From: Diphasiastrum complanatum
Lineage: Eukaryota > Streptophyta > Lycopodiopsida > Lycopodiales > Lycopodiaceae
Length of the DNA: 64,000 nt
Direction: 5' to 3'
NCBI GenBank assembly: GCA_029204225.1
Contig: CM055096.1
Span: forward strand, 6,678,816-6,742,815
Positions 1 through 10,564 of this stretch are shown in pieces (the stretch's first letter is position 1; every line of letters begins with the position of its first letter). A program made the translations under genes and the position numbers. The notes beneath the pieces were generated by a model. That model had not been told where the DNA came from, ran no database searches, and saw nothing but the letters and a program-made list of their open reading frames with translations.

Positions 1-1294
1 AGATTCGCAATTTCTCATTTTTCTTAAGAACAATGACAATCGGTGAAATCCATTCGGTATGCTCAATCTCATAAATGAAATTGGCGTCAAGCAATCTCTG
101 AAGTTCTTTCTTTATCAGATCTGCCACATTGGGATTACGGCGATAGAACTTTGTAACCTTTGGTACTGCATCAGGTACTAACGGTATGGTATGTTCAATG
201 ACTGATGTCGGAATACTCTTCAAATCTTGATAAGTCCATGCAAAATAATCTTGATACTTAATAAGTAGCAAACGGAGTGCTTGATACTATTCAGGAGTAA
301 GTTGTGATCCCACTTGTATAATCTTTTCTGGTTCTCCTGGTTTTGCAAGATTCATTGGCTGCATCCTAGATGGGCCATCGTAAACCTCTTTAGATTCTGA
401 CATGTGTTCTTCAGGTTCATGATGTGCTTTAGGTAACATGATAACCACATCATCCAGTGTATAACATTTAAAATGCTCTGGCATATCATGCTAGACTACA
501 TTTGCTTGTTCTTTTTCGAAAGGACTTGTCTTGGATCTTCGTTTAGTCTTCTTAGCAGGAATTGATTGTGGAGGTGATGACTTTCGGGATGACAAATCTT
601 TCTTCTCATGTGAAGACTTCCTGGACGATGATGTCTTGCTGGAGATCTGACTTGAAGAATCATTCTTGACTTTTCCTTTGTCTTTATCCAATAGAGGTGG
701 CACTTCCTTTAAATCGATCTTTTGAGGGAGATTTTTCCATTTCAGGACCGTATTATAATGTTGCTTTGCTTGTTTCTTCGTCATCAAACATGTCATCATG
801 TCTCCCTTCAATATAACTGCTTTGGGTGCATGTCTGATCTGTTTAGGTAGACCTGACAGAAACCACATAATCATGGCATTTTCATTAATCAGCTTAGGCT
901 CACATTCAGATCTAAGACATTTCACTCTTTCGATATAATCTCAAACCATTTCCCGCTTTCCCATTTTAATTTTACTTAAAAGTAGGAAAGGGTCTTCCAT
1001 AAACTTCTGCGGTTTGAACCGTGTGATAAGGGCTCGTTTAACAATCTCCCAATCTGTACGCTCAGTTTCATCTTGGTTATAGTACCAATCTTGTGCTGCG
1101 CCTGTTAAGGCCATACGAAACAGCTTAAGTTTATCTTGAGGATAAATCTCACCATAGACCTCACAAAATTCAGCATAGATCTGAAGAAATCGAACTGGAT
1201 CTGTTAATCCATTATATTTGGGTAGATCCAATCGGGGTGCTCTTCTAACAATAATTGGATTGACCTCCTGTGGAGCACCTCCAGTGGCAGCCAT
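1..1294 (-). pseudogene. G1 gag joined to pre-RT/RT (protease region deleted)
   Basis: The start chosen is the ATG at 1294 (MAATGGAPQEVNP). The capsid-like gag part contains RFLQIYAEFCE, AAQDWYYN and ITRFKPQKF. The frame then continues with three in-frame stops near 941, 488 and 287. At about 760-800 gag passes directly into KKQAKQHYNTVLKWKNLP. In the sister element G2 the equivalent sequence lies after the zinc knuckles and protease, about 2.3 kb further on, so that block is missing here. The conserved linker YTLDDVVIM follows, then the RT N-terminus with FIYEIEHTEWISPIVIV. It is coding in origin but cannot give a working polyprotein. Serine- and lysine-rich sequence fills 530-700. Confidence 0.8.
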
Positions 1295-2466
1295 TTAGAT
1301 CAATTTGATAATGTGATTGGATATAGATTTTTCCAAAAACTATCTCAGATTAGATCTGCTAGCTCTATTCCACTTTTCAAGAATCTGATTCTACATGATA
1401 AAAACTACCCAAAATTCGATCAATCGATACTTCTCAAAAAATGATAAATCTCTCAGAGTCCAATTCAGAATATATCAGATCTGATCCAAATTTTGACAGA
1501 GACTTGATCTAGAAAATCAGAAATAAAAATAGGACTGGCGAAGGTTGTCTAGGCAAAGGTTGTCTCGGCGAAGGTTCAACAGTGCTATTTTGGAATAAAA
1601 ACTCTCTGAACACTTTTCTGGAAATTTCTTGGGAAATAACGTTCGCCGACTTCTCAGATGGAAGATCTGACACAGATAAAACTATGGACAATCGGACGAA
1701 GGTTTCTGACACAAGAAAATACAGTTTTTGTGATCTGGCGAGGGTAAAAATCAAGATTTTTTGTGATCTGATCAAGATAAATCTTCGTCGAACTCAAAAA
1801 TAGTATTTTTATATAAATAGAATGTTCTGGAAACTCGGCGAAGGTTTGGGCGAAGGATCAAGAGTAATACTGGTAATTTTGCAAAAAAATGACTTTTTTG
1901 ACAAAAATATGACAATATGACAACTGATCCTCTGAAAACCTTTTTATTTTTGGTATTATTCTTCGTCGACCTGGCAATAGATAGATCTAAATCACATCTA
2001 AGCATAGTAAATTGGGCGAAGGTTCTTTTTCTGTATTTTTTAGGATTTTGATAATTTTTTGTGGTTTTTGGTGGTTTTTCTGATGTTTCTGAAAATCTGC
2101 TGGGAATTAATCTTCGCCCTTCAAATTGGAGGTGTCTACAACTCGGTGAAGGTTTCTTGATTGAGGGTAAAAAGTTCTGGGCTCTGATGACGCTTTTTGC
2201 CTCTTTTTGACCAAATTTGACAAATTTGACCGATACTTTCTCTGATATCTCAGATCCAAATGGATCTTAAGATTGGTGATCTGAATAGCTTTCCCTGTTT
2301 AATAATCAAATTAGATTTCAAACAAGCAAATCCACTCAAAACCTAGCAAAATCAATCCCAAACTAACCCTACAATGCAGTTTTAACACTATTCATGCCAC
2401 GACAAGATGTCTAATGCAAGCTAACCATCAGCCAAACATGCTGCAAACTGAAAAAATTGGCGTAGC
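1295..2466 (-). other. G1 untranslated leader
   Basis: About 1.17 kb lies between the primer binding site and the gag ATG. I see no convincing gene in it. It is AT-rich and carries a scattered array of a 10-bp motif, annotated separately. Long leaders are known in Athila/Tat-type elements. Confidence 0.65.
1537..2154 (+). repeat. Iterated GGCGAAGGTT motif array in G1 leader
   Basis: On the plus strand GGCGAAGGTT or a one-base variant occurs at 1537, 1552 (GGCAAAGGTT), 1567, 1694 (GGACGAAGGTT), 1837, 1849 (GGCGAAGGAT), 2015 and 2145 (GGTGAAGGTT). Inverted forms (TTCGCC) occur near 1641 and 2112. Spacing is irregular, so this is not a simple tandem repeat. In element orientation the motif reads AACCTTCGCC. 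Confidence 0.7.
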
Positions 2467-2484
2467 TCCCCGGCAACGGCGCCA
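2467..2484 (-). other. G1 primer binding site, tRNA-Asp
   Basis: The minus strand reads TGGCGCCGTTGCCGGGGA. This is the exact complement of the 3' end of plant tRNA-Asp(GTC) including CCA. It lies 4 bp from the LTR edge. It sets element orientation and the LTR boundary. Confidence 0.92.
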
Positions 2485-2488
2485 AAAT

Positions 2489-3246
2489 TGTAGTGGGTTT
2501 CTTTCCTTGCCTAATTTGAATCCAAGATCTAGTCAATCTAGCATCAAAGAGACGGAGTTAGTTGTCACGCAGAGGTTTGTTCCCATGAAAGCGATAGTAT
2601 AGTTCAGATTTCAACATGAATGGAGGATCTAACACTAACATCCATTAACACTAAGCATTAACACTACATCCATTAACCCTACTTCCATTAACCCTAAATC
2701 AACAACAATGATAGAAACTTACTCTTCTCTCTCTCCCTTTCTCTCTCACAAAAAGCATAAGAAATAGCAATCCCAATAATGATCAGATCCAACAATTAGC
2801 AAAATCCAAAGAAACCATGAGAAATGGAGGAGAAGAGAGGAAGAGCAAGGACATTCATCAATCCATTTCTAAATAGGACCAATCTGCTTTATTGAAATGA
2901 GAAAATGAACATCAGGAGCAACTTGAGCTGGTCCCTTTTTATAGTAGAGAGGAGGACCCTGGCCTCTGAATCATATTGCTCTAGTCTTGCCTCTCTTTTT
3001 ATTCAAATTTAAAAAAGTGTGGGAACCATCAAAATTGGAGGGAAACCCAACTTTACTCACTAACTTGACATTTAGGCCATGCGACATTAAAAGTCCCGCA
3101 AAAAGGCCTAAAGTCCTTTTATTAACATTCTAATTAATCAAATAACTATGTGATCATTGGGTTAGACTTACACACGCAGGGTGCCAAATCCCTCTCACTT
3201 ATTAACTAGGGTTAAGGTTGCCTTGGGATCCGCAAACCCTCCAACA
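2489..3246 (-). repeat. G1 5' LTR (758 bp)
   Basis: On the minus strand it begins TGTTGGAGGG and ends CCACTACA, giving TG...CA ends. The inner end sits just before the tRNA-Asp primer site. It contains a TATA-like box and a CT-rich stretch. The partner LTR is outside the window. Confidence 0.85.
2931..2943 (-). promoter_or_regulatory. LTR TATA box of G1
   Basis: Minus strand TATAAAAAGGGAC, in the central part of the LTR where the U3/R junction is expected. Function is inferred from position and sequence. Confidence 0.55.
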
Positions 3247-3249
3247 ATG

Positions 3250-3997
3250 TTTATATGCATTCAGAAATATAGTACAAAATATCAATCCTCATGATCATCG
3301 AAAATGTGACTGTAAATATATAAAAAAAGTATGGGCTTTACTATGAAAAATAGAAAAAGCTACCTAGGTTGAGTTAGGGGGTGTATTAACTTTTTGTGTC
3401 TCCATCCACATGTTAGTAGTTGATTAGGCCAAAGTAGAGGTTGATGTGGCTCGAGCTACCTTAATCTTATTACACTTGTCATGATGAGGCTGGATGTGTG
3501 AAATTTTCCTATTTGTTGGCATGAGATCTAGTGACCAATCAAAAGAGAAATATCCAACAATTTGGTCCAATCAAGTTTGAGAGCTCATATGTCACTCAAC
3601 CAATCAAATTTGGAGGAGTTAAAAAGAGGTCTGATCATAAGCTACTCCTCCCTACCTCAAGTACCTATTAGAGAGATAGATTCATTTCTATGTAAGTTTT
3701 TTTGGAGTTCATGAGAGTTTTTACATTTTGAGCTATTTTGGATTTCTCTCCCTACCCGAGGATTGGTACTTGTATCCTCTCTCTACTCGAGAGGAAGGCT
3801 TCTTTGTACTTAGTTTTTTCATCCACAAGTCTCCACATGTGTGAATGTACTTTAGTGAATGGTATATGCATGTTTCATTGTGCTCTTTCCTTGAGATAGA
3901 CCTTGGAATTCAATCTATGCTTGATCTTTGTGCAATCACCCACATCTTAGGAGATCAATCACACTTTTGGGGTGTCCCACACGAGTGAAATTAAATA
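3250..3997 (+). repeat. 5' LTR of Copia P1
   Basis: The right end (GAGTGAAATTAAATA) abuts an initiator-tRNA-Met primer site. It is related to the M1 LTR: both share the CTCTCTACTCGAG stretch, the phrase CTTAGGAGATCAA and a CACACGNGTGAAtTTAA end. The left boundary is uncertain because it directly abuts the G1 LTR. The terminal CA appears mutated to TA. Confidence 0.6.
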
Positions 3998-4009
3998 TGG
4001 TATCAGAGC
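3998..4009 (+). other. P1 primer binding site, tRNA-iMet
   Basis: TGGTATCAGAGC is the standard plant Copia primer site. It is followed by CTACCTAAG, as in M1. Confidence 0.9.
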
Positions 4010-4984
4010 CTACCTAAGATATCCATGGGTACATCAAGAGTGATGAAAATTTTGCCTTCAAACCAAGGTTGCATCGGAATCTTCATCCATGGATCAAAGC
4101 ATAAAGGGTAATCAATCCTATTCTTATCACATTCGAATTTCAAGTTTAAGTTCTCTGAACAACATTGAAGACTTGGCCATCTTCAACGTCTTCAACAAAA
4201 TCAGTCTTTTTTGCACAGTCTGCATAAATGAACTATTTCTCCACAGCTTGCAGAAATTTACGGAAATTGCCCACAGACAGAAAAATAATCGCAACTGCAC
4301 TACAAACGGTTTCAACGAAGGCAAACGCAAAGCCCTGCAAATGGCTTTCAACGAAGGCACCAAAGGCAACCGCAAGTTACTGCCAAGGCAATGGCTGCAA
4401 TCTACTACACTGAACTGTATGAGTCAATCTTACGGTTGTAAGCGAAGACGTGAACCGCAAGCCACCGCCAAGGCAATGGCTACAATCTACCGCACTGAAC
4501 CATGTGAGTCAATCTTACGATCATTTTACGAAGACCAAAACCGAAGGGAACCACAAGCTACATCTTGCGACCAACATTATGACCGTTACAAACCGCCAAG
4601 CCAACATTATGGTTCACCTATGGCTTCTACTACTAGAACACTTCACGCTCCCGAAGTAGAGCTTAAACCTGACTGATATACGATCTGTATAGATGTCGTT
4701 ACACAATTCAGATTAAACTAGTCTTCAAGTTGTAATTATGGTTATAATGATTCTTTAACAAATAAGAACAATGTGTATTAGATACGAGCTTCATTACAAG
4801 CATTGAATGTAATATACAAGCAACATTTTTTCATCATTTATGTGTTGTGATTTCATTACATCAATCTATTTGCTTGTTTAGCTCGTTCACTCAATCTAAC
4901 ATATCACGGACGTCTTTGAGTCCTCAGCATGTGTTCAGACGATGGTCGCTTGAGGAACGTGTGCATTTTTCTGCACCATTATTC
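4010..4984 (+). repeat. P1 internal region with 85-bp tandem duplication
   Basis: The only sizeable frame here (4089-4676, 195 codons) shows no recognisable gag motif. Positions 4370-4454 and 4455-4539 are imperfect tandem copies with a period of 85 bp (shared GCCAAGGCAATGGCT and GAGTCAATCTTACG). From about 4680 to 4984 I recognise nothing. Gag, protease and most of integrase expected here are missing or too diverged to see. Confidence 0.5.
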
Positions 4985-5932
4985 CATATTGAATTTTTGC
5001 ACTTACTTGCGAAATTCTGGGCAAAAGCTACTGCCACAACCTGTTATATTTAGAATAGATCCAACATTAAAGCCGTCAACAACAAGACTCATTATCAAGT
5101 ATGGCATGGACACAAGGCTAGCGTCAGCCATCTAAAAATCTTTGGTTGTATATGGTTTGTTCATATTCCTAAAAGGCTTAGGAAGAAACTGGACGAGAGG
5201 TCAAATAAATGTATTTTCATTGGCTATCCTGATGAGCATAAGGCTTATAAAGTTTATGATCCATCCACCAATGTAGCATTTGTTTTTAGAGATGTAATAT
5301 TCGAGGAAGATGCCTTATGTGATCTCAAACATCCATTGATAAATGATACTGTGTCATTTCATCCTATTTTACACAACATAGAATCTTTCACTAGTGATGT
5401 TTCTTCTACAAAACCTGCAGCTATAGCTACTTAAGCCGAGCATCCGACAGCACCTACTACTAGACCAGACCATGCTAGCTCGAGCAGATCTGAACAAAAT
5501 CAAGAAGAAGCGCCATTGCAATCTGGTCAACCAATTGTTCGAAGATCCTCAAGGACTCGAACAGTTCTTGAGAGGTATGCACCTCAATCTTTCTGGACCC
5601 TAGCTGAAGCAATCAACTCTAAGGATGCTATGAAGTGTGAAGAAGCTATGGAAAGTGAGTACAACTCACTTTTAACAAACCAGACCTAGACACTAGTCAA
5701 CTTTCCCACTCACAAGAGAGTTATTGATACCAAGTGGATCTTCAAGAAGAAGATTAACTCTGACGGTTCCATCGCAAAATGGAAAGCATGGCTAGTTGCA
5801 AAAAAATTCACTCAAGTCCAAAAAGTGGATTATCAAGAAATTTTTAGTCTTGTTGTCAAAATGCAGTCAATCAGGACTCTGATTGTGTTAGTAGCGACGG
5901 AAGACCTCAAAATACAACAAATGGATGTCTGA
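4985..5932 (+). pseudogene. P1 Copia integrase C-terminus to RT N-terminus
   Basis: The translation starts near AKFWAKATATTCYI, the Copia integrase motif before the usual NRSPTKA block. It continues with VSHLKIFGC, KCIFIGYPDEHKAYKVYD and VFRDVIFEED, then a linker with RRSSRTRTVLERY. Next comes the RT N-terminus: AMESEYNSLL, IDTKWIFKKK, SDGSIAKWKAWLVAKKFTQ. Stops occur in frame near 5052, 5434 and 5689. It ends abruptly after IQQMDV at 5932, well before the RT catalytic YVDD. Confidence 0.85.
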
Positions 5933-6244
5933 TAGCTGAGAAAGTCAAGAAATTGGCAACCGAGGAAATCCGGCAAGTTTTATCAGGACTCTTGGCACAC
6001 TCATTGTCCAAATTTATTAGTGATGAACTACAACGGGAGCCTATGTCAACGGAACGACAAGAAGGCAGTTCAGCACCAGTTCTAAGGAAAAGTACAGTCA
6101 CGCAGCCTTCAGATGGAAAGTACAATGACCAGGGAAAGACTAAAGTTGATGATTGCTCTTCAACGAGCAAACGCCAATTTGGGGTATACTCATTTTTCAA
6201 AGGCCAAATCCAGATAATCCAAGCCCAAATAGGCTTCAGCCAAT
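5933..6244 (+). other. Unassigned coding-like segment
   Basis: An open frame of about 100 codons runs to 6252. It reads charged and amphipathic (KLATEEIRQVLSGLLAHSL, then polar linker sequence with TERQEGSSAPVLRK). It begins exactly where P1 homology stops and ends where a minus-strand Copia scrap begins. I recognise no family. It could be an unfamiliar retrotransposon segment, captured host sequence, or chance. Confidence 0.3.
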
Positions 6245-6385
6245 ACCTTTGATCATACACTCACCAACATTTGGCATGTGAACCACTTTCTTGGTTCCAA
6301 CATAAGAGATCAAAGAAGTAAAGAACTCCTTGTGACATGTGTGAACTAGATCCACCATGAATGCTTATCACTTCCACTTGACATT
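6245..6385 (-). pseudogene. Copia protease-region scrap
   Basis: The minus strand reads KEFFTSLISYVGTKKVV, then GECMIKGIG. This resembles the stretch after the catalytic DSGA in Copia protease. The catalytic motif itself is not intact and a frame change is needed just before it. Too short to place in a family. Confidence 0.5.
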
Positions 6386-6499
6386 AGACTTGAAGAAGAC
6401 ATCATGAGAAAATCACAAGAATCTAGATCCTCATTAGAAGTACAAATTTTTTTTTGCTTGCTACCTTCATTACTTTGCTTCTTATGACATTCATCTGCA

Positions 6500-7184
6500 A
6501 AAATCAAATCCTAAGGCATTTCGTCAGAGTGACACATTTTTCACATCTTCACCAATGTTCATTTTAGCGAAGGCTGACGTCACGGCCCTTTCTATGCTCT
6601 TCCCATACAACTGTGCTAACAGATTTAACAACGACAGCAACCACCCACGATCTCCTACAGACAACACATCCACTTTGTACTTTCTTCATCTGCACACTTG
6701 TAAATTATGTATATATGCTGGATACCACCTGCGTATCCAATGTGTGTGTAAAATAGAGCATGTACCAAAAGCCTATGAGAGATAGACGAAGTAGATGCCT
6801 TCGCGCATTGATTCTTATGTATTGTCAATAACATGTTCATTTCTTTTATAGATTGGATTAGCTTCGTAGAGCACGCCGTTTCGCCCGCTATTTTCTTGTG
6901 CTCTACCGCAATATTGACATGTATATTTTGCTATACTTAATCTGACAACAACTCTTTTTTCCTGCGTTCAGATTTGTGTCGATATTGCTATGCTTTTCTT
7001 TCATTCTGTCTGACATTCTTGCTGCTCAATCTGGTAATCTGTTCTTAGCGAGTTATTATTAGTCTAGCTGTCGACAACTATTATCTAGTCTTGCCTTTCG
7101 TGAATCATTCGCGACTGATTATCAGTCGAGCTCAGTCTAGCTCTTTCGCGAATTTCTCAGGACTAATAATTTGTCTAGCTATGT
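6500..7184 (+). repeat. LTR fragment of the P5 Copia family
   Basis: Sequence from AAATCAAATCCTAAGGC through CCACCCACG matches the start of the P5 3' LTR (63849-64000) base for base over long runs. It then continues beyond what the window shows of that LTR. The last part (GACTAATAATTTGTCTAG) matches 58822 in the P5 5' LTR. Both ends appear truncated: the first 250 bp of the LTR and roughly the last 270 bp are missing. No internal region is attached. Confidence 0.75.
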
Positions 7185-7296
7185 CCATGAGTTCATTCAA
7201 TTCAAGTAAGGAATCCATCCTCACTTTCCAAGTAGAGTAGTTTGATGAACTCAACCTATCATTAGTTTCTAACATGATCCCACCATTGGAAGCCAT
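7185..7296 (-). pseudogene. M2 Copia gag N-terminus
   Basis: From the ATG at 7296 the minus strand encodes MASNGGIMLETNDRLSSSN then YSTWKVRMDSLLELNELMD. This is clearly homologous to the M1 gag start (LSTSNYSIWKVRMESVL). It stops at the junction with the plus-strand LTR fragment. With the primer site and LTR at 12832-13495 it forms the remains of element M2. Confidence 0.8.
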
Positions 7297-7594
7297 GAAT
7301 ATAATGATTCTTCAACTTTTAGGCTCTTTCCTAATGCACCTAGCACTCACTTTTCTCTCAACAAATGATGGATAAGGAGATCTCAGAAGATCTAGGACCC
7401 TAAAACACTTCTATCTTAAACCTGGCTGGTCTCCAAGCATAGAAAGGAAGATTAAAACACATGCAACACTTTGCACACACTAAGAATTGATTACAAACTC
7501 AAACCAACCTGAACACACTCTTGCTTAAGCTCTCAAACTTTCCAACAAGTGACCAAATCAAGTTCTGGTGTGAAGAATTACTTGCATTCTTAGA

Positions 7595-7599
7595 AAATA
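7595..7599. repeat. M1 target site duplication, left copy
   Basis: AAATA directly precedes the left LTR and is repeated at 11984-11988. Confidence 0.85.
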
Positions 7600-8209
7600 T
7601 GTTAAATTCACACGTGTGGAATGCCCTACACATGTACTTTTGATCTCCTAAGCCCAATAATACCATAAAGATCAAACTAGCATTGATTGACAATAAGAAA
7701 GCTGATCATACAAGAAATATTATTGTGTTATAAGCAAGATCTATCAACAAAATATGAAACTAAGTACAATAAATGCCTCAACTTGGCTAGAGAGAGAATA
7801 TAAATGTACAAACTCGAGTAGAGAGAGAGAGCACAAAGAGCTTAGTCTCCAAATTTGCATTACACACAAAAATCATCATCTTCTCAATGAGAGTACATCA
7901 CATATATATAGATCCATGGACTCTCCTCTTACTTTGAGTTGAATTGGAGTTATGAATCCACCTCTCAAGCTATCTAGACTTATTCAAGCCACCTCAATCT
8001 GTCTAATTGTGCCACCTAGTATTTTCATGCATTAAATGTGGCATGCAAAGTACAAATGGCAATTCCTATGGTAGCTCGAGTTTCTACTTCTACCTACCTT
8101 GAATATTTTATTCTAAGATGAGTCTTTACTAAGCCAAAAGAGCTCAATTCATCTTTGACATTTTTAGGACTCCTTACAACATTAGATAGATTTTTCCAAT
8201 ATTTCAACA
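7600..8209 (-). repeat. M1 3' LTR
   Basis: On the minus strand it begins TGTTGAAATATTGG and ends TTTAACA. It is nearly identical to the right copy, apart from scattered substitutions and two small indels. It carries a TATATATA stretch around 7899-7906 that may be the promoter. Confidence 0.93.
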
Positions 8210-8222
8210 CTCCTCCTAAAAA
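8210..8222 (-). other. M1 polypurine tract
   Basis: Minus strand TTTTTAGGAGGAG directly precedes the 3' LTR. The AGGAGGAG part is the expected primer for plus-strand synthesis. Confidence 0.75.
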
Positions 8223-8224
8223 TG

Positions 8225-9290
8225 TATCTAATGTGAATCAAGCATTGATCTTGAGATAAGACCAAGATTAGATCTATGCTTTGAGAAGGCACTTTTAAAA
8301 AGTGGCTTTGTGAGAAGATCAGCAATACATGAAGATATGTTGACATGTTCCAAGTTGATTTTACCTCCAATGAGCTTTTACCTTACAAAATGGTGTGCCA
8401 CTTCTATATGCTTGCTTCTTGCATAAAAAATAGGATTGTTTGCAAGAGCTTGGGCCGATATGTTGTCACACTTGATCAAGGGAAGATCATCCTCTTTGAT
8501 GCACTTTAGCTCCATGATTAACCTCTTGATCCAAAGCACCGCTTTAGTTGTTGTAATGAGTGCTTTGTACTCAGCCTCACAAGAAGATAGGGATATGGTA
8601 TCTTGCTTCTTTGAAAGCCAAGACACAAGATTGCCTCCAAGAAAGATAGTATATGCGTTAATGGACTTTCGATCCATTTTATCACTTGCAAAATTGGAAT
8701 CCGAATAGCCAACAATGGTTAGATTTTCATTCTTGTATAATAAACCATAATCTTGAGTAGAAGATACATATCTTAGAACTCTCCTGGCCATCTTCCAATG
8801 TTGGATCTTAGGATCTTGCATAAATTGACTCAATTTGTGCACACAATAGCTCAAATCGGGTCTAGTGATAGTAAGCCAAATTAAGGAGCCTATAAGACTC
8901 CTATAAAGTGTGATGTCCTCAAAGGATCTTTCATCACTTTTAATAGGTCTTTTACATGTTTCTCCATGGGAGTATCTATGCCTTTACAATTTTGCATATT
9001 GAATTTTCTCAACATAGAAAAGACATAGCTAGATTGACAAATAAAAGCATACTCTTCATGAAAATCAATCTCAAGGCCTAAAATGTAATGGATCTCTCCT
9101 AGATCTTGCATTTTAAATTCTCCTCCTAATGCATCCTTAGTTTCTTGAACTAACATCAAATAACTTCCAGATATGGCACAAGCCTCACATGGCTTGAGAT
9201 TACCTTCTATGCCATAGTTCCTCCAAAGAAATATGAGAAGCAAAAGCACCATCACAAGAGTTAGCATACTCTCTGGGATCAAGCTTGTAG
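8225..9290 (-). pseudogene. M1 pol remnant: RT C-terminal part and RNase H
   Basis: After a short integrase zinc-binding remnant (NLKPCEACAISG) the frame jumps straight into the region after YVDD of RT (QETKDALGGEFKMQDL, GEIHYILGLEI). The integrase core and the RT fingers and palm are absent. It continues through RKFNMQNCKGIDTPME, TRPDLSYCVHKLSQFM, then RNase H (GYSDSNFASD, SLSSCEAEYKAL, KHIEVAHHFVR) and ends near SNLGLI just before the polypurine tract. A few stops and frame changes occur, for example near 8890 and at 8378. Confidence 0.88.
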
Positions 9291-10564
9291 ATTCCACCAT
9301 ATCTAGACCCAAATGCAAGGATCTCATCATGCTTCTTGATTGTACATGTATCAACATTGAAATTCACATCTAGTCCACTATCAAGCAATTGCCCAACACT
9401 AATAAGATTTTTTGTTAACTTAGGAACAAAAAGTACTTTAGACAGAGAAAGAACTTTTGATGATGAAAGCTTTAAGGGAATGGTCCCTATGCCTTCAATA
9501 GCACACTCATGATCATTTGTTGTGTAGATGGACTTCTTGGCTCCTTCATAAGGTGTCATGGATGAAAAAGAATGCTTGGAGCTACACATATGTGAGGAAG
9601 CTCCACTGTCGATGTACCACGAACCATCCTTCTTGAAAGGTGATGAAGAAAAACTCGAGACCATAAGAGATCTCTCTCCATCACTTGCATGAGCATCTTC
9701 CTTCTCTTCATTAGAAATGTTGGCTTGCTTGAATTGACTCTTCTTCTTGAAGCAATTGGTGGCATAATGCCCCTTCTTGCCACAAAAGAAACACTTGATG
9801 TTTTTCTTCTTCTTCTTGGATGTGAAAGCTTGAAAGGACTCATCCTCTTCTCCTTTCTCCTTGTAAATAAGATTGTTCTTGCTTGAAGAGGGTTGATGTT
9901 GATTCTTACTTCTTGACTTGTGCTTATCTTTGGTAAAGAGGGCTTTACCATCAATGTTGAGAGACAATCTTTCCATTTTCAAGAGTTTATACTCTTGTCT
10001 TGATTCTTCATAAATGAGCACACTTTGGAGTGCTTCCAAACTTGGTAGCTCCTCCTTAATGGCATAAATCTGAACAAGGTTGTCATATTCCTCCTTTAAC
10101 CCATTAAGTATGACTTGAACAAGTTCATTTTGGTTGATGGAGTCTCCTATGCATGACAATTTTCTATGGAGATCTTTAACTCTCATTACATAAGCTGAAG
10201 CACTTTCATCACTTCTCTGTACACTTTGAAAAAATTGGTTTCTTAGTGTTAGAAGTCTAGAAGTATTCTTTGCCTCATAGATGGACTTGAGAGTATCCCA
10301 AGCATCTTTGGCATTAGTACAAGCACCAATTTCTCTTAAGATGTCATTTGAGACATTCATTTTAATATAATGTAGAGCCATCCTAGCTCTCTTTTTGTAC
10401 TTTGGAATTTCTTGAGGAATTTGTGGTTCTTCTTCAATACCAAGTACAATATCCATCACATCTTGTAGAATTAAGACAGATTCCATCCTAACCTTCCAAA
10501 TTGAGTAATTGGAGGTTGACAGTCTTTCACTTGCTTCCAATAGAAAGGCACCCATTGAAGCCAT
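9200..10564 (-). CDS. M1 gag-protease (454 aa, open)
   Basis: This long open frame starts at MASMGAFLLEASERL, matching M2. Residues 1-210 form the UBN2-type Copia gag (STSNYSIWKVRMES, LHYIKMNVS, AKDAWDTLKSIYE). One CCHC zinc knuckle, CFFCGKKGHYATNC, lies near residues 258-271 after a lysine run. The aspartic protease active site WYIDSGASSHM lies near residue 318, followed by LISVGQLLDSGLDV. The frame ends at SLEELWHRR, the beginning of the GAG-pre-integrase domain, where the internal deletion starts. It would assemble particles and process itself; no integrase or RT core follows. Confidence 0.9.
   Translation of the reverse strand: MASMGAFLLEASERLSTSNYSIWKVRMESVLILQDVMDIVLGIEEEPQIPQEIPKYKKRARMALHYIKMNVSNDILREIGACTNAKDAWDTLKSIYEAKNTSRLLTLRNQFFQSVQRSDESASAYVMRVKDLHRKLSCIGDSINQNELVQVILNGLKEEYDNLVQIYAIKEELPSLEALQSVLIYEESRQEYKLLKMERLSLNIDGKALFTKDKHKSRSKNQHQPSSSKNNLIYKEKGEEDESFQAFTSKKKKKNIKCFFCGKKGHYATNCFKKKSQFKQANISNEEKEDAHASDGERSLMVSSFSSSPFKKDGSWYIDSGASSHMCSSKHSFSSMTPYEGAKKSIYTTNDHECAIEGIGTIPLKLSSSKVLSLSKVLFVPKLTKNLISVGQLLDSGLDVNFNVDTCTIKKHDEILAFGSRYGGIYKLDPREYANSCDGAFASHISLEELWHRR

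Larger units (their letters stand above)
1..3246 (-). mobile_element. Ty3/Gypsy element G1 (5' half, Athila/Tat-like)
   Basis: Reading leftward on the minus strand it has a 5' LTR (3246-2489), a tRNA-Asp primer binding site, a leader of about 1.2 kb, gag, and the beginning of reverse transcriptase where the window starts. The order gag-RT and the close match to the larger element at 15349-26803 place it in Ty3/Gypsy. The tRNA-Asp primer is typical of the Athila group within the non-chromodomain plant lineages, so that placement is an inference. The 3' half and the other LTR lie outside the window, so the target duplication cannot be tested. Confidence 0.85.

Noticed and set aside
1582-2005. 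Small frames in the G1 leader (both strands) as genes
   Set aside because: They overlap the iterated GGCGAAGGTT array and show no domain.
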